Assembly (NCBI RefSeq): GCF_031348265.1
Contig: NZ_CP133771.1
Coordinates: 3,162,001-3,226,000 of the forward strand
Length of the DNA: 64,000 nt
Source: Streptomyces collinus
GTDB taxonomy: Bacteria > Actinomycetota > Actinomycetes > Streptomycetales > Streptomycetaceae
Direction: 5' to 3'
Numbering within the stretch: position 1 is the stretch's first letter; the number at the start of each line of letters is the position of its first letter. Made by a program: the position numbers and the translations under genes. Below the pieces are notes generated by a model. The model was given only the letters and a program-made list of their open reading frames with translations, was not told the DNA's origin and did no database searches. Of this stretch, positions 1-8,141 are shown one piece after another.

Positions 1-520
1 GCACCCGCATCGCGCCGAGCGCCGCGGGGATCAGCGCCTCGGGGCGGGTGATCCGGTCGAAGTACCTGGAGACCGGGCGCAGGCAGTCGTTGACCGACAC
101 GTCGCCCGCGTACGGCACTTCGAGCTGCTGGAGGACCGGGTCGGCGGGGCGGGTGGCGAAGGTGTCGCCGGGCAGGAGCAGCACCGGAAGGTGGTTGATG
201 GTCGCGAGGGCCGCGCCGGTGACGAGGTTGGTGGCGCCCGGGCCGATGGAGGTCGTCACCGCGTGCGTGGACAGGCGGCCGGACTGGCGGGCGTAGCCGA
301 CGGCCGCGTGCACCATGGCCTGTTCGTTGCGGCCCTGGTGGTAGGGCATCTCCTCGGCGTGCTCCAGGAGCGCCTGACCGATGCCGGCGACGTTGCCGTG
401 GCCGAAGATGCCCCAGGTGGCGCCGATGAGCCGCTGCCGGACGCCGTCGCGTTCGGTGTACTGGGCCGCCAGGAAGCGCACCAGCGCCTGTGCGACCGTC
501 AGCCTCGTCGTCGAGGTCAT
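1..520 (-). CDS. iolD: IolD, trihydroxycyclohexane-1,2-dione acylhydrolase (N-terminal part)
   Basis: Thiamine-diphosphate enzyme of myo-inositol catabolism; family members hydrolyse 3D-trihydroxycyclohexane-1,2-dione to 5-deoxyglucuronate in the cytosol. Only the first 173 residues lie in the window; the gene continues past position 1. Visible features are TWGIFGHGNVAGIG (about 35-48) and NEQAMVHAAVGYAR with Glu66, the expected cofactor-activating glutamate, then the IGPGATNLVTGAA loop of the pyrimidine-binding domain. The ATG at 520 is preceded by GAGGGAGGG, and it overlaps the stop of the iolB-like remnant upstream in an ATGA arrangement, so translation is probably coupled. Last visible gene of the iolC-led operon. 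Family assignment is firm. Confidence 0.93.
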   Translation of the reverse strand, partial: MTSTTRLTVAQALVRFLAAQYTERDGVRQRLIGATWGIFGHGNVAGIGQALLEHAEEMPYHQGRNEQAMVHAAVGYARQSGRLSTHAVTTSIGPGATNLVTGAALATINHLPVLLLPGDTFATRPADPVLQQLEVPYAGDVSVNDCLRPVSRYFDRITRPEALIPAALGAMRV

Positions 521-774
521 CGGTGTCCCTCCCTCTGGGTTCTCACGGATACGCGACGGCCGCGACGGGTGTTCACCTGGGGAGGCCGCGTACGCCTCGG
601 GTGGGAGACCTCCGGCGCGGGGCCGTAGCGGGCGGGGAGTTGTCGCTCGCACTTCGCTCCTGCCAAAGCAAAGCGGCCTCCCGCGCCGGAGGCGATCTGG
701 GCCCGGGACACGCCCGGGAGGGGGAACTCGTGGTCTTCCGTGCTGTCGCCCGTGGTGCAGGTGCGGGTGGTCAT
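517..774 (-). pseudogene. iolB: iolB remnant (internally deleted 5-deoxyglucuronate isomerase gene)
   Basis: An 85-codon frame sits exactly where iolB is often found, between the aldolase gene and iolD. It starts at an ATG (774) with GAGGG overlapping the upstream stop, and ends in an ATGA overlap with iolD. Residues 7-11 (TTGDS) and especially 29-50 (GGRFALAGAKCERQLPARYG) match the IolB pattern as I remember it, and a later PPQVN resembles the SRQVN segment. IolB proteins are about 290 residues, so most of the protein, including the metal-binding C-terminal half, is missing. I read it as a collapsed iolB that still carries ribosomes to iolD. A functional iolB may lie outside the window. The comparison is from memory. 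Confidence 0.6.
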
Positions 775-784
775 GAGGCGGCCC

Positions 785-1666
785 TCACAGCAGTCCGACG
801 GCGGTGTCCACGGCGGCGGCCACGTCGCCGTCCGCCGGGTACAGCAGCGAACGGCCCACGACCAGCCCGCACACGGTGGGCAGTTGCAGGGCGCCGCGCC
901 ACTTCTCGTACGCCCCGTCCTGATCGTCGCCCACCTCGCCGCCGAGCAGCACGGCGGGCAGCGTCGAGGTGGCCATGACCTCGGCCATGTCGTCGGGGTT
1001 GTCCGTGACCGGGACCTTCAGCCAGGTGTAGGCGGAGCTGCCGCCGAGACCCGAGGCGATGGCGATCGACTTGGTGACGGCCTCGGCGGAGAGGTCGTTG
1101 CGCAGCCGGCCCCGCTCGTCGCGGTGACTGATGAACGGCTCGACGAAGACGGGGAGTTTCCGGGCGGCCATGGCGTCGACGGCCCGGGCGGTGGACTCCA
1201 GGGTCGTGAGCGAGCCGGGGTCGTCGTAGTCGATGCGCAGGAGCAGCTTGCCCGCGTCGAAGCCGAGGCGCTCGATGTCCTCGGGGCGGTGGCCGGTGAA
1301 GCGGTCGTCGAGCTCGAAGCGTGCGCCCTGGAGGCCGCCGCGGTTCATCGAGCCCAGGACGACCTTGCCGTCGAGGGCGCCGAGCAGGAGCAGGTCGTCG
1401 AGGATGTCGGCGGTGGCGAGGACGCCGTCGACGCCCGGGCGGGACAGGGCCAGGCAGAGGCGTTCGAGGAGGTCGGCGCGGTTGGCCATGGCCAGGCTGC
1501 GACCGCCGACGCCGAGGGCGCCGCGGGCCGGGTGGTCGGCGGCGACGATCATCAGGCGGCCGCTCGTGTTCAGCAGCGGCCTCCGGGGGCGGCGGGCCGC
1601 GGCTTCGGCGATCGCCTCCGGGCGGTGGCTGCGCAGGCGGACGAGTTCGGAGACGTCGACGGTCAC
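785..1666 (-). CDS. Cgl0159-family (beta/alpha)8 aldolase of inositol catabolism
   Basis: 293-residue protein of the Cgl0159 / deoxyribose-phosphate-aldolase-like barrel family found in actinobacterial inositol clusters. Relatives are thought to stand in for IolJ, splitting 2-deoxy-5-keto-gluconate 6-phosphate. Visible features: an N-terminal LRSHRPEAIAEAA segment, the conserved MIVAADHPARGALGVG near residues 40-55, and a C-terminal GLVVGRSLLYPADGDV phosphate-site-like loop. The GTG start at 1666 overlaps the iolC stop as GTGA, so I chose it over longer upstream frames that run into iolC. Its substrate (product of IolC) and the coupled order iolC-aldolase fit. Family is secure; the exact reaction is inferred from context. 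Confidence 0.85.
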   Translation of the reverse strand: MTVDVSELVRLRSHRPEAIAEAAARRPRRPLLNTSGRLMIVAADHPARGALGVGGRSLAMANRADLLERLCLALSRPGVDGVLATADILDDLLLLGALDGKVVLGSMNRGGLQGARFELDDRFTGHRPEDIERLGFDAGKLLLRIDYDDPGSLTTLESTARAVDAMAARKLPVFVEPFISHRDERGRLRNDLSAEAVTKSIAIASGLGGSSAYTWLKVPVTDNPDDMAEVMATSTLPAVLLGGEVGDDQDGAYEKWRGALQLPTVCGLVVGRSLLYPADGDVAAAVDTAVGLL

Positions 1667-2613
1667 TGGACGGCCCCCGCGGTGACGGCCGCCTCGATCT
1701 CGGCCGGGGTGGGCATCGCGGAGGAGCACTCCAGGCGGGAGGCGACGATGGCACCGGCGGCGTTGGCGTGCCGCATGGTCTTCTCCAGGTCCCAGCCGGC
1801 CAGCAGGCCGTGGACGAGTGAGCCGCCGAAGGCGTCGCCGGCGCCGAGGCCGTTGAGGACGGTCACGGGCAGCGGCGGGACCTCGGCGCTCTCGCCGGCG
1901 CTGTTCACCGCGAGGACGCCCTTGGGGCCCTGCTTGACGACGGCCAGCTCGACACCGGCGTCCAGGAGGGCGCGGGCGGCGGCGTGGGGTTCGCGCACGC
2001 CGGTGGCGACCTCCACCTCGTCGAGGTTGCCGACGGCGACGGTGGTGTGGCGCAGGGCCTCGGTGTAGAAGGGGCGGGCCGCGTCGGGGTCGGTCCAGAA
2101 CATGGGACGCCAGTCGAGGTCGAAGACCGTCGTGCCGGACTTGGCGCGGTGGGCGAGGGCCGCGAGGGTCGCCGTACGGCTCGGTTCCTCGCTCAGGCCC
2201 GTGCCCGTGACCCAGAAGACCCGGGCGTCGCGGACAGCGTCGAGGTCGAGCTCGTGGGCGTCGATCTCCAGGTCGGGGGCCTTGGGCTGCCGGTAGAAGT
2301 ACAGCGGGAAGTCGTCCGGCGGGAAGACCTCGCAGAAGGTGACCGGGGTGGGCAGGCCCGGGACCGGGGTGACCCAGCGGTCGTCCACGCCGAAGCCCTG
2401 GAGGGCCTCGTGGAGGTAGGTGCCGAAGGGATCGTCGCCGGTGCGGGTGATCACTGCCGTCCGCCGCCCCAGGCGGGCCGCGGCGACCGCGACGTTGCTC
2501 GCGGAGCCTCCGAGGAACTTGCCGAAGGACGTGACCTGCGGCAGCGGGACGCCCGTCTGGAGCGGATACAGATCCACTCCGATCCGCCCCATGGTGATCA
2601 GGTCGTACGCCAT
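1663..2613 (-). CDS. iolC: 5-dehydro-2-deoxygluconokinase (PfkB family)
   Basis: Kinase that phosphorylates 5-dehydro-2-deoxy-D-gluconate in myo-inositol breakdown. The 316-residue length is normal. PfkB hallmarks are visible: GGSASNVAVAAARLG near residues 35-49 (sugar-binding glycines), the WVTGTGLSEEPSR stretch around 134-146 typical of IolC, and GAGDAFGG at 257-264 with Asp260 as the catalytic base. First gene of the minus-strand operon; its stop overlaps the next start by four bases. The upstream region (2673-2761) carries palindromic and tandem repeats likely to bind a regulator. Confidence 0.93.
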   Translation of the reverse strand: MAYDLITMGRIGVDLYPLQTGVPLPQVTSFGKFLGGSASNVAVAAARLGRRTAVITRTGDDPFGTYLHEALQGFGVDDRWVTPVPGLPTPVTFCEVFPPDDFPLYFYRQPKAPDLEIDAHELDLDAVRDARVFWVTGTGLSEEPSRTATLAALAHRAKSGTTVFDLDWRPMFWTDPDAARPFYTEALRHTTVAVGNLDEVEVATGVREPHAAARALLDAGVELAVVKQGPKGVLAVNSAGESAEVPPLPVTVLNGLGAGDAFGGSLVHGLLAGWDLEKTMRHANAAGAIVASRLECSSAMPTPAEIEAAVTAGAVQ

Positions 2614-2672
2614 CGGTGTCCCCTCGGTGCTCGGCTCTCCCCGGTTTTGTAGCCCCCTCTCGACGCCCTGTC

Positions 2673-2691
2673 AATGTTTTGTCCAGACATT
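2673..2691. promoter_or_regulatory. Candidate operator upstream of iolC
   Basis: AATGT and ACATT form outer inverted arms (2673-2677 and 2687-2691), and inside lies TGTC-CA-GACA (2680-2689), a second dyad. It lies about 60-80 bases before the iolC start, where an iol repressor (often GntR-type in actinomycetes) could act. Similar GTCCGGAC occurs at 32827-32834 before another sugar operon. The binding protein is not known. Confidence 0.45.
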
Positions 2692-2719
2692 CGGACCAGA
2701 TCATGACAGCGCTTTCCGT

Positions 2720-2761
2720 ATGTCCTGGTCCGGATGTCCTGGTCCGGATGTCCCGATCCGG
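2720..2761. repeat. Three 14-bp direct repeats upstream of iolC
   Basis: Unit ATGTCCTGGTCCGG occurs at 2720-2733 and 2734-2747 exactly and at 2748-2761 with two changes. Each unit contains GTCC and GGTCC half-site-like elements related to the operator at 2680-2689. The rest of the 450-base gap between iolC and 3067 shows no convincing gene. Confidence 0.8.
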
Positions 2762-3066
2762 GTTTCGCGGTTCTGCGGAGTTCAGGCCTCGGCTCGGCCC
2801 CGGCGCCCGCGCGTCGAACCTCGCGTCAAGGCGCCTCGCCGATCGTCCGGTGCGCGGCTTTGCCCCGGCTGTGTCACAAACGCACCCGTCCTGTCACGTG
2901 CGTGCCGTGTACGCGGGTCTTCCGTCACACCCGGCCCACAGGCCCTGCCCCTTGTCACCGGGAGTCGTTGACCGGACACAGGCTTGTTGATCGCCAGCGC
3001 AGCGCCCGGCTCCCCCGGACGGCCGTCCACGGCCGCCGCAGTGGTGCGCGCGGGGAGGTGCACGTC

Positions 3067-3267
3067 ATGACCGACCGAAGGCTCTGGTCCTACAAGGAGA
3101 TCGCGGCGCACATCCGGGTGCAGCCCGACACCGTGCGGTCCTACCGCAAACACGGGCTGCTGCCCCCGCCCGACCACGTCGAGAGCGGCAAGCCCTACTG
3201 GTACGCCGACACCGTCCGGGCGTGGGTCGCCTCCAGGCCCGGCAACCGCGGCCGAAGAGCCGAGTGA
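3067..3267 (+). CDS. Small MerR/excisionase-like helix-turn-helix protein
   Basis: 66-residue basic protein. Residues about 8-36 (YKEIAAHIRVQPDTVRSYRKHG) form a helix-turn-helix of the MerR/excisionase type, followed by LPPPDH, a wing (KPYWYADTVRAWVASRPG) and a basic tail. Proteins of this kind are common in Streptomyces as stand-alone DNA-binding proteins, and I cannot name its target. The ATG at 3067 has GGGGAGG eight bases upstream. It is monocistronic, between the divergent iolC promoter region and a convergent dehydrogenase gene; no integrase or attachment site is visible, so an excisionase role is not supported. Confidence 0.8.
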   Translation: MTDRRLWSYKEIAAHIRVQPDTVRSYRKHGLLPPPDHVESGKPYWYADTVRAWVASRPGNRGRRAE

Positions 3268-3330
3268 TTCCCTCTCCTGCCCCGGCCTCGTGCCCCGCCC
3301 TCGCATGGGGCACGGTCGTCGGCCGGGGTG

Positions 3331-4374
3331 TCAGCTCCAGGGCTCGATGACCGTCGCCCCCGCTCCCGGCGCCGTCCCCATCGCCGCCAGCGCAGCCGGG
3401 ACGTCGTCCAGCCCGATCGTCGACGTCACCAGCAGGTCGGGGCGCAGGACGCCGCCGCGGACCAGCTCCAGCATCGGCGGGTAGCTGTGCGCGGCCATGC
3501 CGTGGCTGCCGAGCAGTTCGAGCTCCAGGGCGATCACGCGGGCCATCGGCACGGGGGTCGTGCCGGCCGGTGAGGGCAGCAGGCCCACCTGGACGTGCCG
3601 GCCGCGGCGGCGCAGGCCGTTCACAGAGGCGGCGCACGTGCCGGGTGAGCCCAGGGCGTCGAGAGAGAGGTGGGCACCGCCGCCGGTCAGTTCACGGACC
3701 GCGTCCGCGGTGTCCGGCACGGCTGTCGCGTCCAGGCACTTGGCCGCGCCGAACGTCCGCGCCAGCTCCAGGGCCCGTTCCGACACGTCGACCGCCACGA
3801 CACGGGCTCCCGATGCGGCCGCGATCATCACTGCCGAGAGCCCGACCCCGCCGCATCCGTGCACCGCCACCCACTCCCCCGCCGCCACCCGGCCCTGCCG
3901 CACCACCGCCCGGTACGCCGTCGCGAAACGGCAGCCGAGCGAGGCCGCCGTCGCGAAGGTCAGCTCTCCGGGCAGCGCCACGAGATTCACGTCGGCGTGG
4001 TCGAGCGCCACGTACTGGGCGAAGGAACCCCAGTGGGTGAAGCCGGGCTGGGTCTGGCGCTCGCATACCTGATGGTCGCCGGCCGCGCAGGACGGGCAGG
4101 TGCCGCAGGCGCAGATGAACGGCACCGTGACCCGGTCGCCGGGCCGCCATCCGGTCACCCGGGCGCCCACCGCCTCGACGACCCCGGCGAGTTCGTGCCC
4201 GGGCACGTGCGGCAGGGCGATGTCGGGGTCGTGGCCCTGCCAGCCGTGCCAGTCGCTGCGGCACAGTCCGGTGGCCTCGACCCGCACGACCACTCCGTGC
4301 TCCGCGGGCTCCGGATCCGCGACCTCCCGCACCTCGGCCGCTTCCCCGTACCGCTCGAACACCACGGCCCGCAT
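3331..4374 (-). CDS. Zinc-dependent alcohol dehydrogenase
   Basis: 347-residue medium-chain dehydrogenase/reductase, cytosolic, predicted to oxidise an alcohol with NAD(P). Catalytic-zinc ligands are visible at Cys38 ([10 protein letters not shown]) and His60-Glu61 (VPGHELAG). Structural-zinc cysteines are C90, C93, C96 and C104 ([15 protein letters not shown]). The Rossmann glycine motif is [23 protein letters not shown]. Length is normal for the family. Substrate unknown. It runs convergently towards the small HTH gene and away from the MMPL gene's 3' end. The upstream gap (4375-4542) shows nothing clear. Confidence 0.92.
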   Translation of the reverse strand: MRAVVFERYGEAAEVREVADPEPAEHGVVVRVEATGLCRSDWHGWQGHDPDIALPHVPGHELAGVVEAVGARVTGWRPGDRVTVPFICACGTCPSCAAGDHQVCERQTQPGFTHWGSFAQYVALDHADVNLVALPGELTFATAASLGCRFATAYRAVVRQGRVAAGEWVAVHGCGGVGLSAVMIAAASGARVVAVDVSERALELARTFGAAKCLDATAVPDTADAVRELTGGGAHLSLDALGSPGTCAASVNGLRRRGRHVQVGLLPSPAGTTPVPMARVIALELELLGSHGMAAHSYPPMLELVRGGVLRPDLLVTSTIGLDDVPAALAAMGTAPGAGATVIEPWS

Positions 4375-4542
4375 GGACCCACCCGCCTTTCGTCGCTGTC
4401 GTGCCCGGGGCGCCGGGCCCCCCGGGTGGCGTCGAGTGACCGCGCGTCCCCGGGCGTCCGGCGCCTCGGGGAACGCTAGCGCCGCGGTGCGGGACGCCGC
4501 CGCCCCGAGCCCCTGCCGACCCGAGCCCCGTCGGCGGCCCTG

Positions 4543-6756
4543 TCAGCCGGCCGAGGCCCCGGCCTTGTCCCGGGCGGGTTCCGTCTCGGCCACCGTCCGC
4601 TCCGGTTCGCCCTCGCTCATTCCGAAGCGCTCGTGGAAGCGGCGCAGGGGGCCCGGGGCCCACCAGGTGGCGCGGCCGGTGAGGCGCATGACCGCCGGGA
4701 CCAGGAGGCTGCGGACGATCATCGCGTCCATCAGGACCGCCAGGGCGATGCCCAGGCCGAGCATCTTGGTGTTGGTCACCCGGGAGGTGCCGATGGCGAC
4801 CATGACCACGGCCAGGATGACCGCCGCCGCCGTGATCAGCCCGCCGGTGCGAGCCAGGCCGTGCCGGACGGCCTGGTCGTGGTCGCCGGTGCGGTCGTAC
4901 TCCTCCTTGATGCGGGAGAGCAGGAACACGCCGTAGTCCATGGAGAGGCCGAAGGCCACACAGAACATCAGGACCGGGAGCGTCGTCTCGATGGAGCCGG
5001 GGCTGGTGAAGGCCAGCAGGCCGGACAGGTGGCCGTCCTGGAAGACCCAGACGACCGCGCCGAACATGGCCGTCAGGCTGAGCGCGTTGAGGACGACCGC
5101 CTGGATCGGTATGAGCACGCTGCCGGTGAGGAGGAAGACCAGGAGCAGGGTGACGATCGTGATGAAGACCGCCGCGAGCGGCAGGCGCTCCCCTATGGCG
5201 TGCTTGGAGTCGACCAGGACGGCCGCCGTGCCGGTCACCTTGGTGTCGAAGGGGGCGCGTGTCTCGCGCAGGTCGCCGACGAGACGCTGGGCCGGGTCGT
5301 CGACCGCCTCGCCCTTCGGCAGCACCGTGAAGTACGCGGAGTCGCCCTTCACCAGTGGTCCGTCGACCCGGGCCACGCCGGGCAGTGCGGCGAGGCGCTC
5401 CTTGTAGGCGTCGTACTGCGCCTCGGTCGCACGGCCCTCGGCGAGCACTTCGAGGCCGCCGCCGGGGCTGCCCGGGAAGCCCTCCCGGATGTGCTGCTGC
5501 ACGACATGGGACTCCGATGTCGAGGGCAGCTGGCGGTCGTCGGCGGTGCCGAACTTCACGCCCAGGAAGGGCAGGCCGAGCAGGACGAGGACGGCTGTGG
5601 TGCCGAGGGCGAAGAAGGGGGCGCGGCGCATGACGAGTGTCGCCGTGCGGGCCCAGGCCCTGCCCTCCTGCCGGGTGGGGTCCGGCCGGTGCCCGCGCCG
5701 GAACAGGCGGCGCAGGTCCAGCGCGTTGACCCGGTGGCCCAGCAGGATCAGCGCCGCCGGGAGCAGGATCAGCGCGGCCGCGGCGGCCAGCAGCACCACG
5801 GCGATCCCGGCGTAGGCGAAGGAGCGCAGGAAGTACTGCGGGAAGACCAGCATCGCGGCCAGGGAGACCGCGACCGTGAGGGCGGAGAAGAGCACGGTGC
5901 GGCCGGCTGTGCGCAGGGTCGTGCCGATCGCGGTCAGGGGCTCGGCGCCCGCGGACAGTTCCTCGCGGAACCGGCGGACGATGAAGAGCGCGTAGTCGAT
6001 GGCGAGGCCCAGGCCCAGGGCCGTCGTGAGGTTGATCGCGAACACGGACACATCCGTGAGCTCGGTGAGGCCGCGCAGTACGGCGTTCGTCCCGAGGATG
6101 GCGACGATGCCGATGCCGAGCGGCAGCAGAGCCGCTACGGCACTGCCGAAGACCATCACGAGCAGCACCAGCGTCACGGGCAGGGCGATGAGCTCGGCCC
6201 GGGTCAGGTCCTCCTGGATGATCGTCTGCATCTCGTGCCGCACGGCGACCGGGCCGCCGATGCCGGCCTCCACCGGGCCGTGCGTGCCGCGGTAGTGGGG
6301 CGCGAGGCGCTCCAGCGTCTCGCCGGCGGTCTTCTCGTCGCCTGTGATGCGGGCGGCTATCAGCGCCTCGTGCCCGTCTTCAGAGCGCAGGGCCGGGGCG
6401 CCGGACTGCCAGTAGGAGCCGACTCCGGTGACGCCCCGCTCGCCCGCGAGGCGCTCGGCGAGCCGCTTGGCCTCGGCGGCGACGGCCGGGTCGTCGACGG
6501 AGGCGTCGCCCGCGTCGATCAGGAGCAGCAGGTTGGGCTGGGAGCCCGGGAACTCGCGCTCAAGGACCTTGGTCGCGTAGGTGGACTCGGCGGCCGGATC
6601 CTCCCAGCCGCCGGCGCCGAGCCGGTCGGCGACGCCGCTGCCGGCCAGCACCGCGAGCGCGGTGATCACCAGCGCCACCAGCAGCGACAGCCTGGGCCGG
6701 GCGGTGACGAAACGGGTCCAGCCGCCGACGCGCGGTGGTGTGTTGACTTCGGTCAT
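4543..6756 (-). CDS. MMPL-family RND exporter
   Basis: 737-residue inner-membrane transporter of the MMPL branch of the RND superfamily, which exports lipids or drugs using proton motive force. Two homologous halves are visible: TM1 (LSLLVALVITALAVLAG, about 24-40), a large extracytoplasmic loop, a block of helices with the LGLAIDYALFIV signature, then a second loop and a second block with FGLSMDYGVFLLSRIKEEYDRTGD. Length is typical of actinomycete MMPLs. The tail is hydrophilic and basic. It is divergent from a TetR regulator with palindromes between them, so it is most likely repressed by that protein and induced by a small ligand. Substrate unknown. Confidence 0.92.
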   Translation of the reverse strand: MTEVNTPPRVGGWTRFVTARPRLSLLVALVITALAVLAGSGVADRLGAGGWEDPAAESTYATKVLEREFPGSQPNLLLLIDAGDASVDDPAVAAEAKRLAERLAGERGVTGVGSYWQSGAPALRSEDGHEALIAARITGDEKTAGETLERLAPHYRGTHGPVEAGIGGPVAVRHEMQTIIQEDLTRAELIALPVTLVLLVMVFGSAVAALLPLGIGIVAILGTNAVLRGLTELTDVSVFAINLTTALGLGLAIDYALFIVRRFREELSAGAEPLTAIGTTLRTAGRTVLFSALTVAVSLAAMLVFPQYFLRSFAYAGIAVVLLAAAAALILLPAALILLGHRVNALDLRRLFRRGHRPDPTRQEGRAWARTATLVMRRAPFFALGTTAVLVLLGLPFLGVKFGTADDRQLPSTSESHVVQQHIREGFPGSPGGGLEVLAEGRATEAQYDAYKERLAALPGVARVDGPLVKGDSAYFTVLPKGEAVDDPAQRLVGDLRETRAPFDTKVTGTAAVLVDSKHAIGERLPLAAVFITIVTLLLVFLLTGSVLIPIQAVVLNALSLTAMFGAVVWVFQDGHLSGLLAFTSPGSIETTLPVLMFCVAFGLSMDYGVFLLSRIKEEYDRTGDHDQAVRHGLARTGGLITAAAVILAVVMVAIGTSRVTNTKMLGLGIALAVLMDAMIVRSLLVPAVMRLTGRATWWAPGPLRRFHERFGMSEGEPERTVAETEPARDKAGASAG

Positions 6757-6823
6757 CGTGCGGTGTCCCCTTCACCGTGACCCGTGTCCAGGCGCAGCCT
6801 GACAGCACGGGGCTGCCATAGAC

Positions 6824-6892
6824 TGGCAAACACGAGAGATCGCTCGCATTTCTGCCGACCACCAGAATGCGAGCGGCCACTCGCGTTTGTCA
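6824..6892. promoter_or_regulatory. Nested palindromes in MMPL/TetR divergent promoter
   Basis: A perfect 9-bp inverted repeat GCTCGCATT / AATGCGAGC lies at 6842-6850 and 6866-6874. It is flanked by a second imperfect dyad, TGGCAAACACGAG at 6824-6836 against CTCGCGTTTGTCA at 6880-6892. The whole is centred near 6858 between divergent starts at 6756 and 6921. This is the expected place and form of a TetR operator controlling both genes. Confidence 0.7.
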
Positions 6893-6920
6893 ATCGCGTT
6901 CTGAGACCTGGGGATAACGC

Positions 6921-7598
6921 GTGCCCGAGAAGACCGAGAAGCCCGCAGCGGAGGCCGCAACGCAGGCCGCAACGACAACGACCGCCGAAGAGCGGCCGCG
7001 CCGGCGGCAGGCCCGCGGTGAGCGCCGGATCGTCCAGCTGCTCGAAGCCGCCGCCCGGGTCTTCGCCACGACCGGCTACACGGCCGCCAGCACCAACGCG
7101 ATCGCCCGCGAGGCCGGCGTCTCCCCCGGGACGCTGTACCAGTTCTTCCCGAACAAGGAAGCGATCGCGATCGAGCTGGGCAGCCGGCTCATGCACGAGA
7201 TGCGGCAGTCGTACGACGAGGTCCTCACCCCGATCACCCCCGACACGACCCCGCTGGAGGAGGTGATCGCCGGGACCGTCGACCGCTTCATCGAGTTCAA
7301 CTGCCGCCACCCGGCCTTCTTCGCACTGATGCACGGCCCCGACATCCCGGGCCGCATCGCCGAGGAGCACGACGCGCTGCACACGACGCTGGTCGCCCGG
7401 GTCGAGACGATCCTGGCCCCGTTCACACCCGACGCGCCCCCGGCGGCCGTCACCCGCACCGCCCAGATGTGCGTCGGCATCTACAAGGCCGGCCTGGAGC
7501 TGATCCTGGCCCATGAGGGCGATGAGCGGGAGGCGTACGTGCAGGAGCTGAAGGGTGCCCTCGTGCGCTACCTGGAGCCCCTCATGGGGACGTCGTGA
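6921..7598 (+). CDS. TetR-family transcriptional regulator
   Basis: 225-residue TetR/AcrR-type repressor. After a low-complexity Ala/Thr/Glu N-terminus (1-30), the DNA-binding domain runs through about 36-85 with GYTAASTNAIAREAGVSPGTLYQFFPNKEAI, the classic TetR helix-turn-helix. The rest is an alpha-helical ligand domain. GTG start at 6921, with only a weak upstream purine run. It is transcribed away from the MMPL exporter, and the palindromes at 6824-6892 lie between the two starts, so autoregulation plus control of the exporter is likely. Ligand unknown. Confidence 0.92.
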   Translation: MPEKTEKPAAEAATQAATTTTAEERPRRRQARGERRIVQLLEAAARVFATTGYTAASTNAIAREAGVSPGTLYQFFPNKEAIAIELGSRLMHEMRQSYDEVLTPITPDTTPLEEVIAGTVDRFIEFNCRHPAFFALMHGPDIPGRIAEEHDALHTTLVARVETILAPFTPDAPPAAVTRTAQMCVGIYKAGLELILAHEGDEREAYVQELKGALVRYLEPLMGTS

Positions 7599-7603
7599 AG
7601 TGA

Positions 7604-7618
7604 TACCCCCTAGGGGTA
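7604..7618. promoter_or_regulatory. CsoR-type copper operator
   Basis: TACCCCCTAGGGGTA matches the known CsoR operator pattern (pseudo-palindromic GTNATACCCCNNNNGGGGTA). It lies 67 bases before copZ and right after the TetR stop. Copper binding by CsoR would release it and induce copZ and copA. csoR itself is not in the window. Confidence 0.85.
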
Positions 7619-7684
7619 CAGTTGGGATATGCGGGTCCCTCAAAGGACCCCACAGCCCCACATGCCTCGACGAGGAGTAACGAC

Positions 7685-7924
7685 ATGACCGCCCAGACCG
7701 ACACCACGGGCCCCGTCACCACCGTCTTCAAGGTGAGCGGCATGAGCTGCGGACACTGCGAGGGCGCGGTCTCCGGCGAGATCTCCCAGCTCTCCGGCGT
7801 GAGTTCGGTTACGGCCGTCGCCAAGACCGGCGAGGTCACCGTCGTCTCCGCGGCCCCGCTCGACGACGAGGCCGTACGCACCGCCGTCGACGAGGCCGGC
7901 TTCGAACTGGCCGGCCGGGCCTGA
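7685..7924 (+). CDS. copZ: Copper chaperone CopZ
   Basis: 79-residue heavy-metal-associated domain protein that carries Cu(I) to the CopA ATPase. The metal site is GMSCGHC with Cys22 and Cys25, followed by the usual beta-alpha-beta-beta-alpha-beta pattern ([16 protein letters not shown]...[27 protein letters not shown]). The ATG at 7685 follows GAGGAGTAACG, a good ribosome site. Directly downstream of the CsoR-type operator and 217 bases ahead of copA on the same strand. Assignment is firm. Confidence 0.95.
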   Translation: MTAQTDTTGPVTTVFKVSGMSCGHCEGAVSGEISQLSGVSSVTAVAKTGEVTVVSAAPLDDEAVRTAVDEAGFELAGRA

Positions 7925-8008
7925 GCCACCCGGTTCCGGCACCCGGCCGGGCCCGACCCCGCCCGGGTCCGGCAGCCGGCAGGTCCGAGACACGCCGGCC
8001 CCGGCACA

Positions 8009-8072
8009 CGTACCCGCGCACGGGGCACTCGTACCCGTGCACGGGGGCACTCGTACCCGCGTACGGGCCGTA
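8009..8072. repeat. Three GC-rich repeats between copZ and copA
   Basis: CGTACCCGCGCACGGGGCACT (8009-8029) is followed by a 22-base variant (8030-8051) and a third, truncated one from 8052. Each unit is nearly self-complementary (CGTACCCG with CACGGG or TACGGG), so the transcript could fold into a row of small hairpins. No gene is supported here. Confidence 0.75.
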
Positions 8073-8141
8073 CGCCGCCGCCCCCGGCCCGTACGGCCCG
8101 TTCCGCTTCGCGGGCGCCCGCACCTCCTGGAGTCAGAGGAC

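Noticed and set aside
3067..3267. Excisionase or prophage remnant
   Set aside because: The small HTH protein resembles excisionases, but there is no integrase, attachment-site repeat or phage gene around it.
4633..6780. Long plus-strand frame opposite the MMPL exporter
   Set aside because: Composition is Gln/Asp/Arg/Gly-rich without motifs; the minus strand encodes a textbook MMPL protein.
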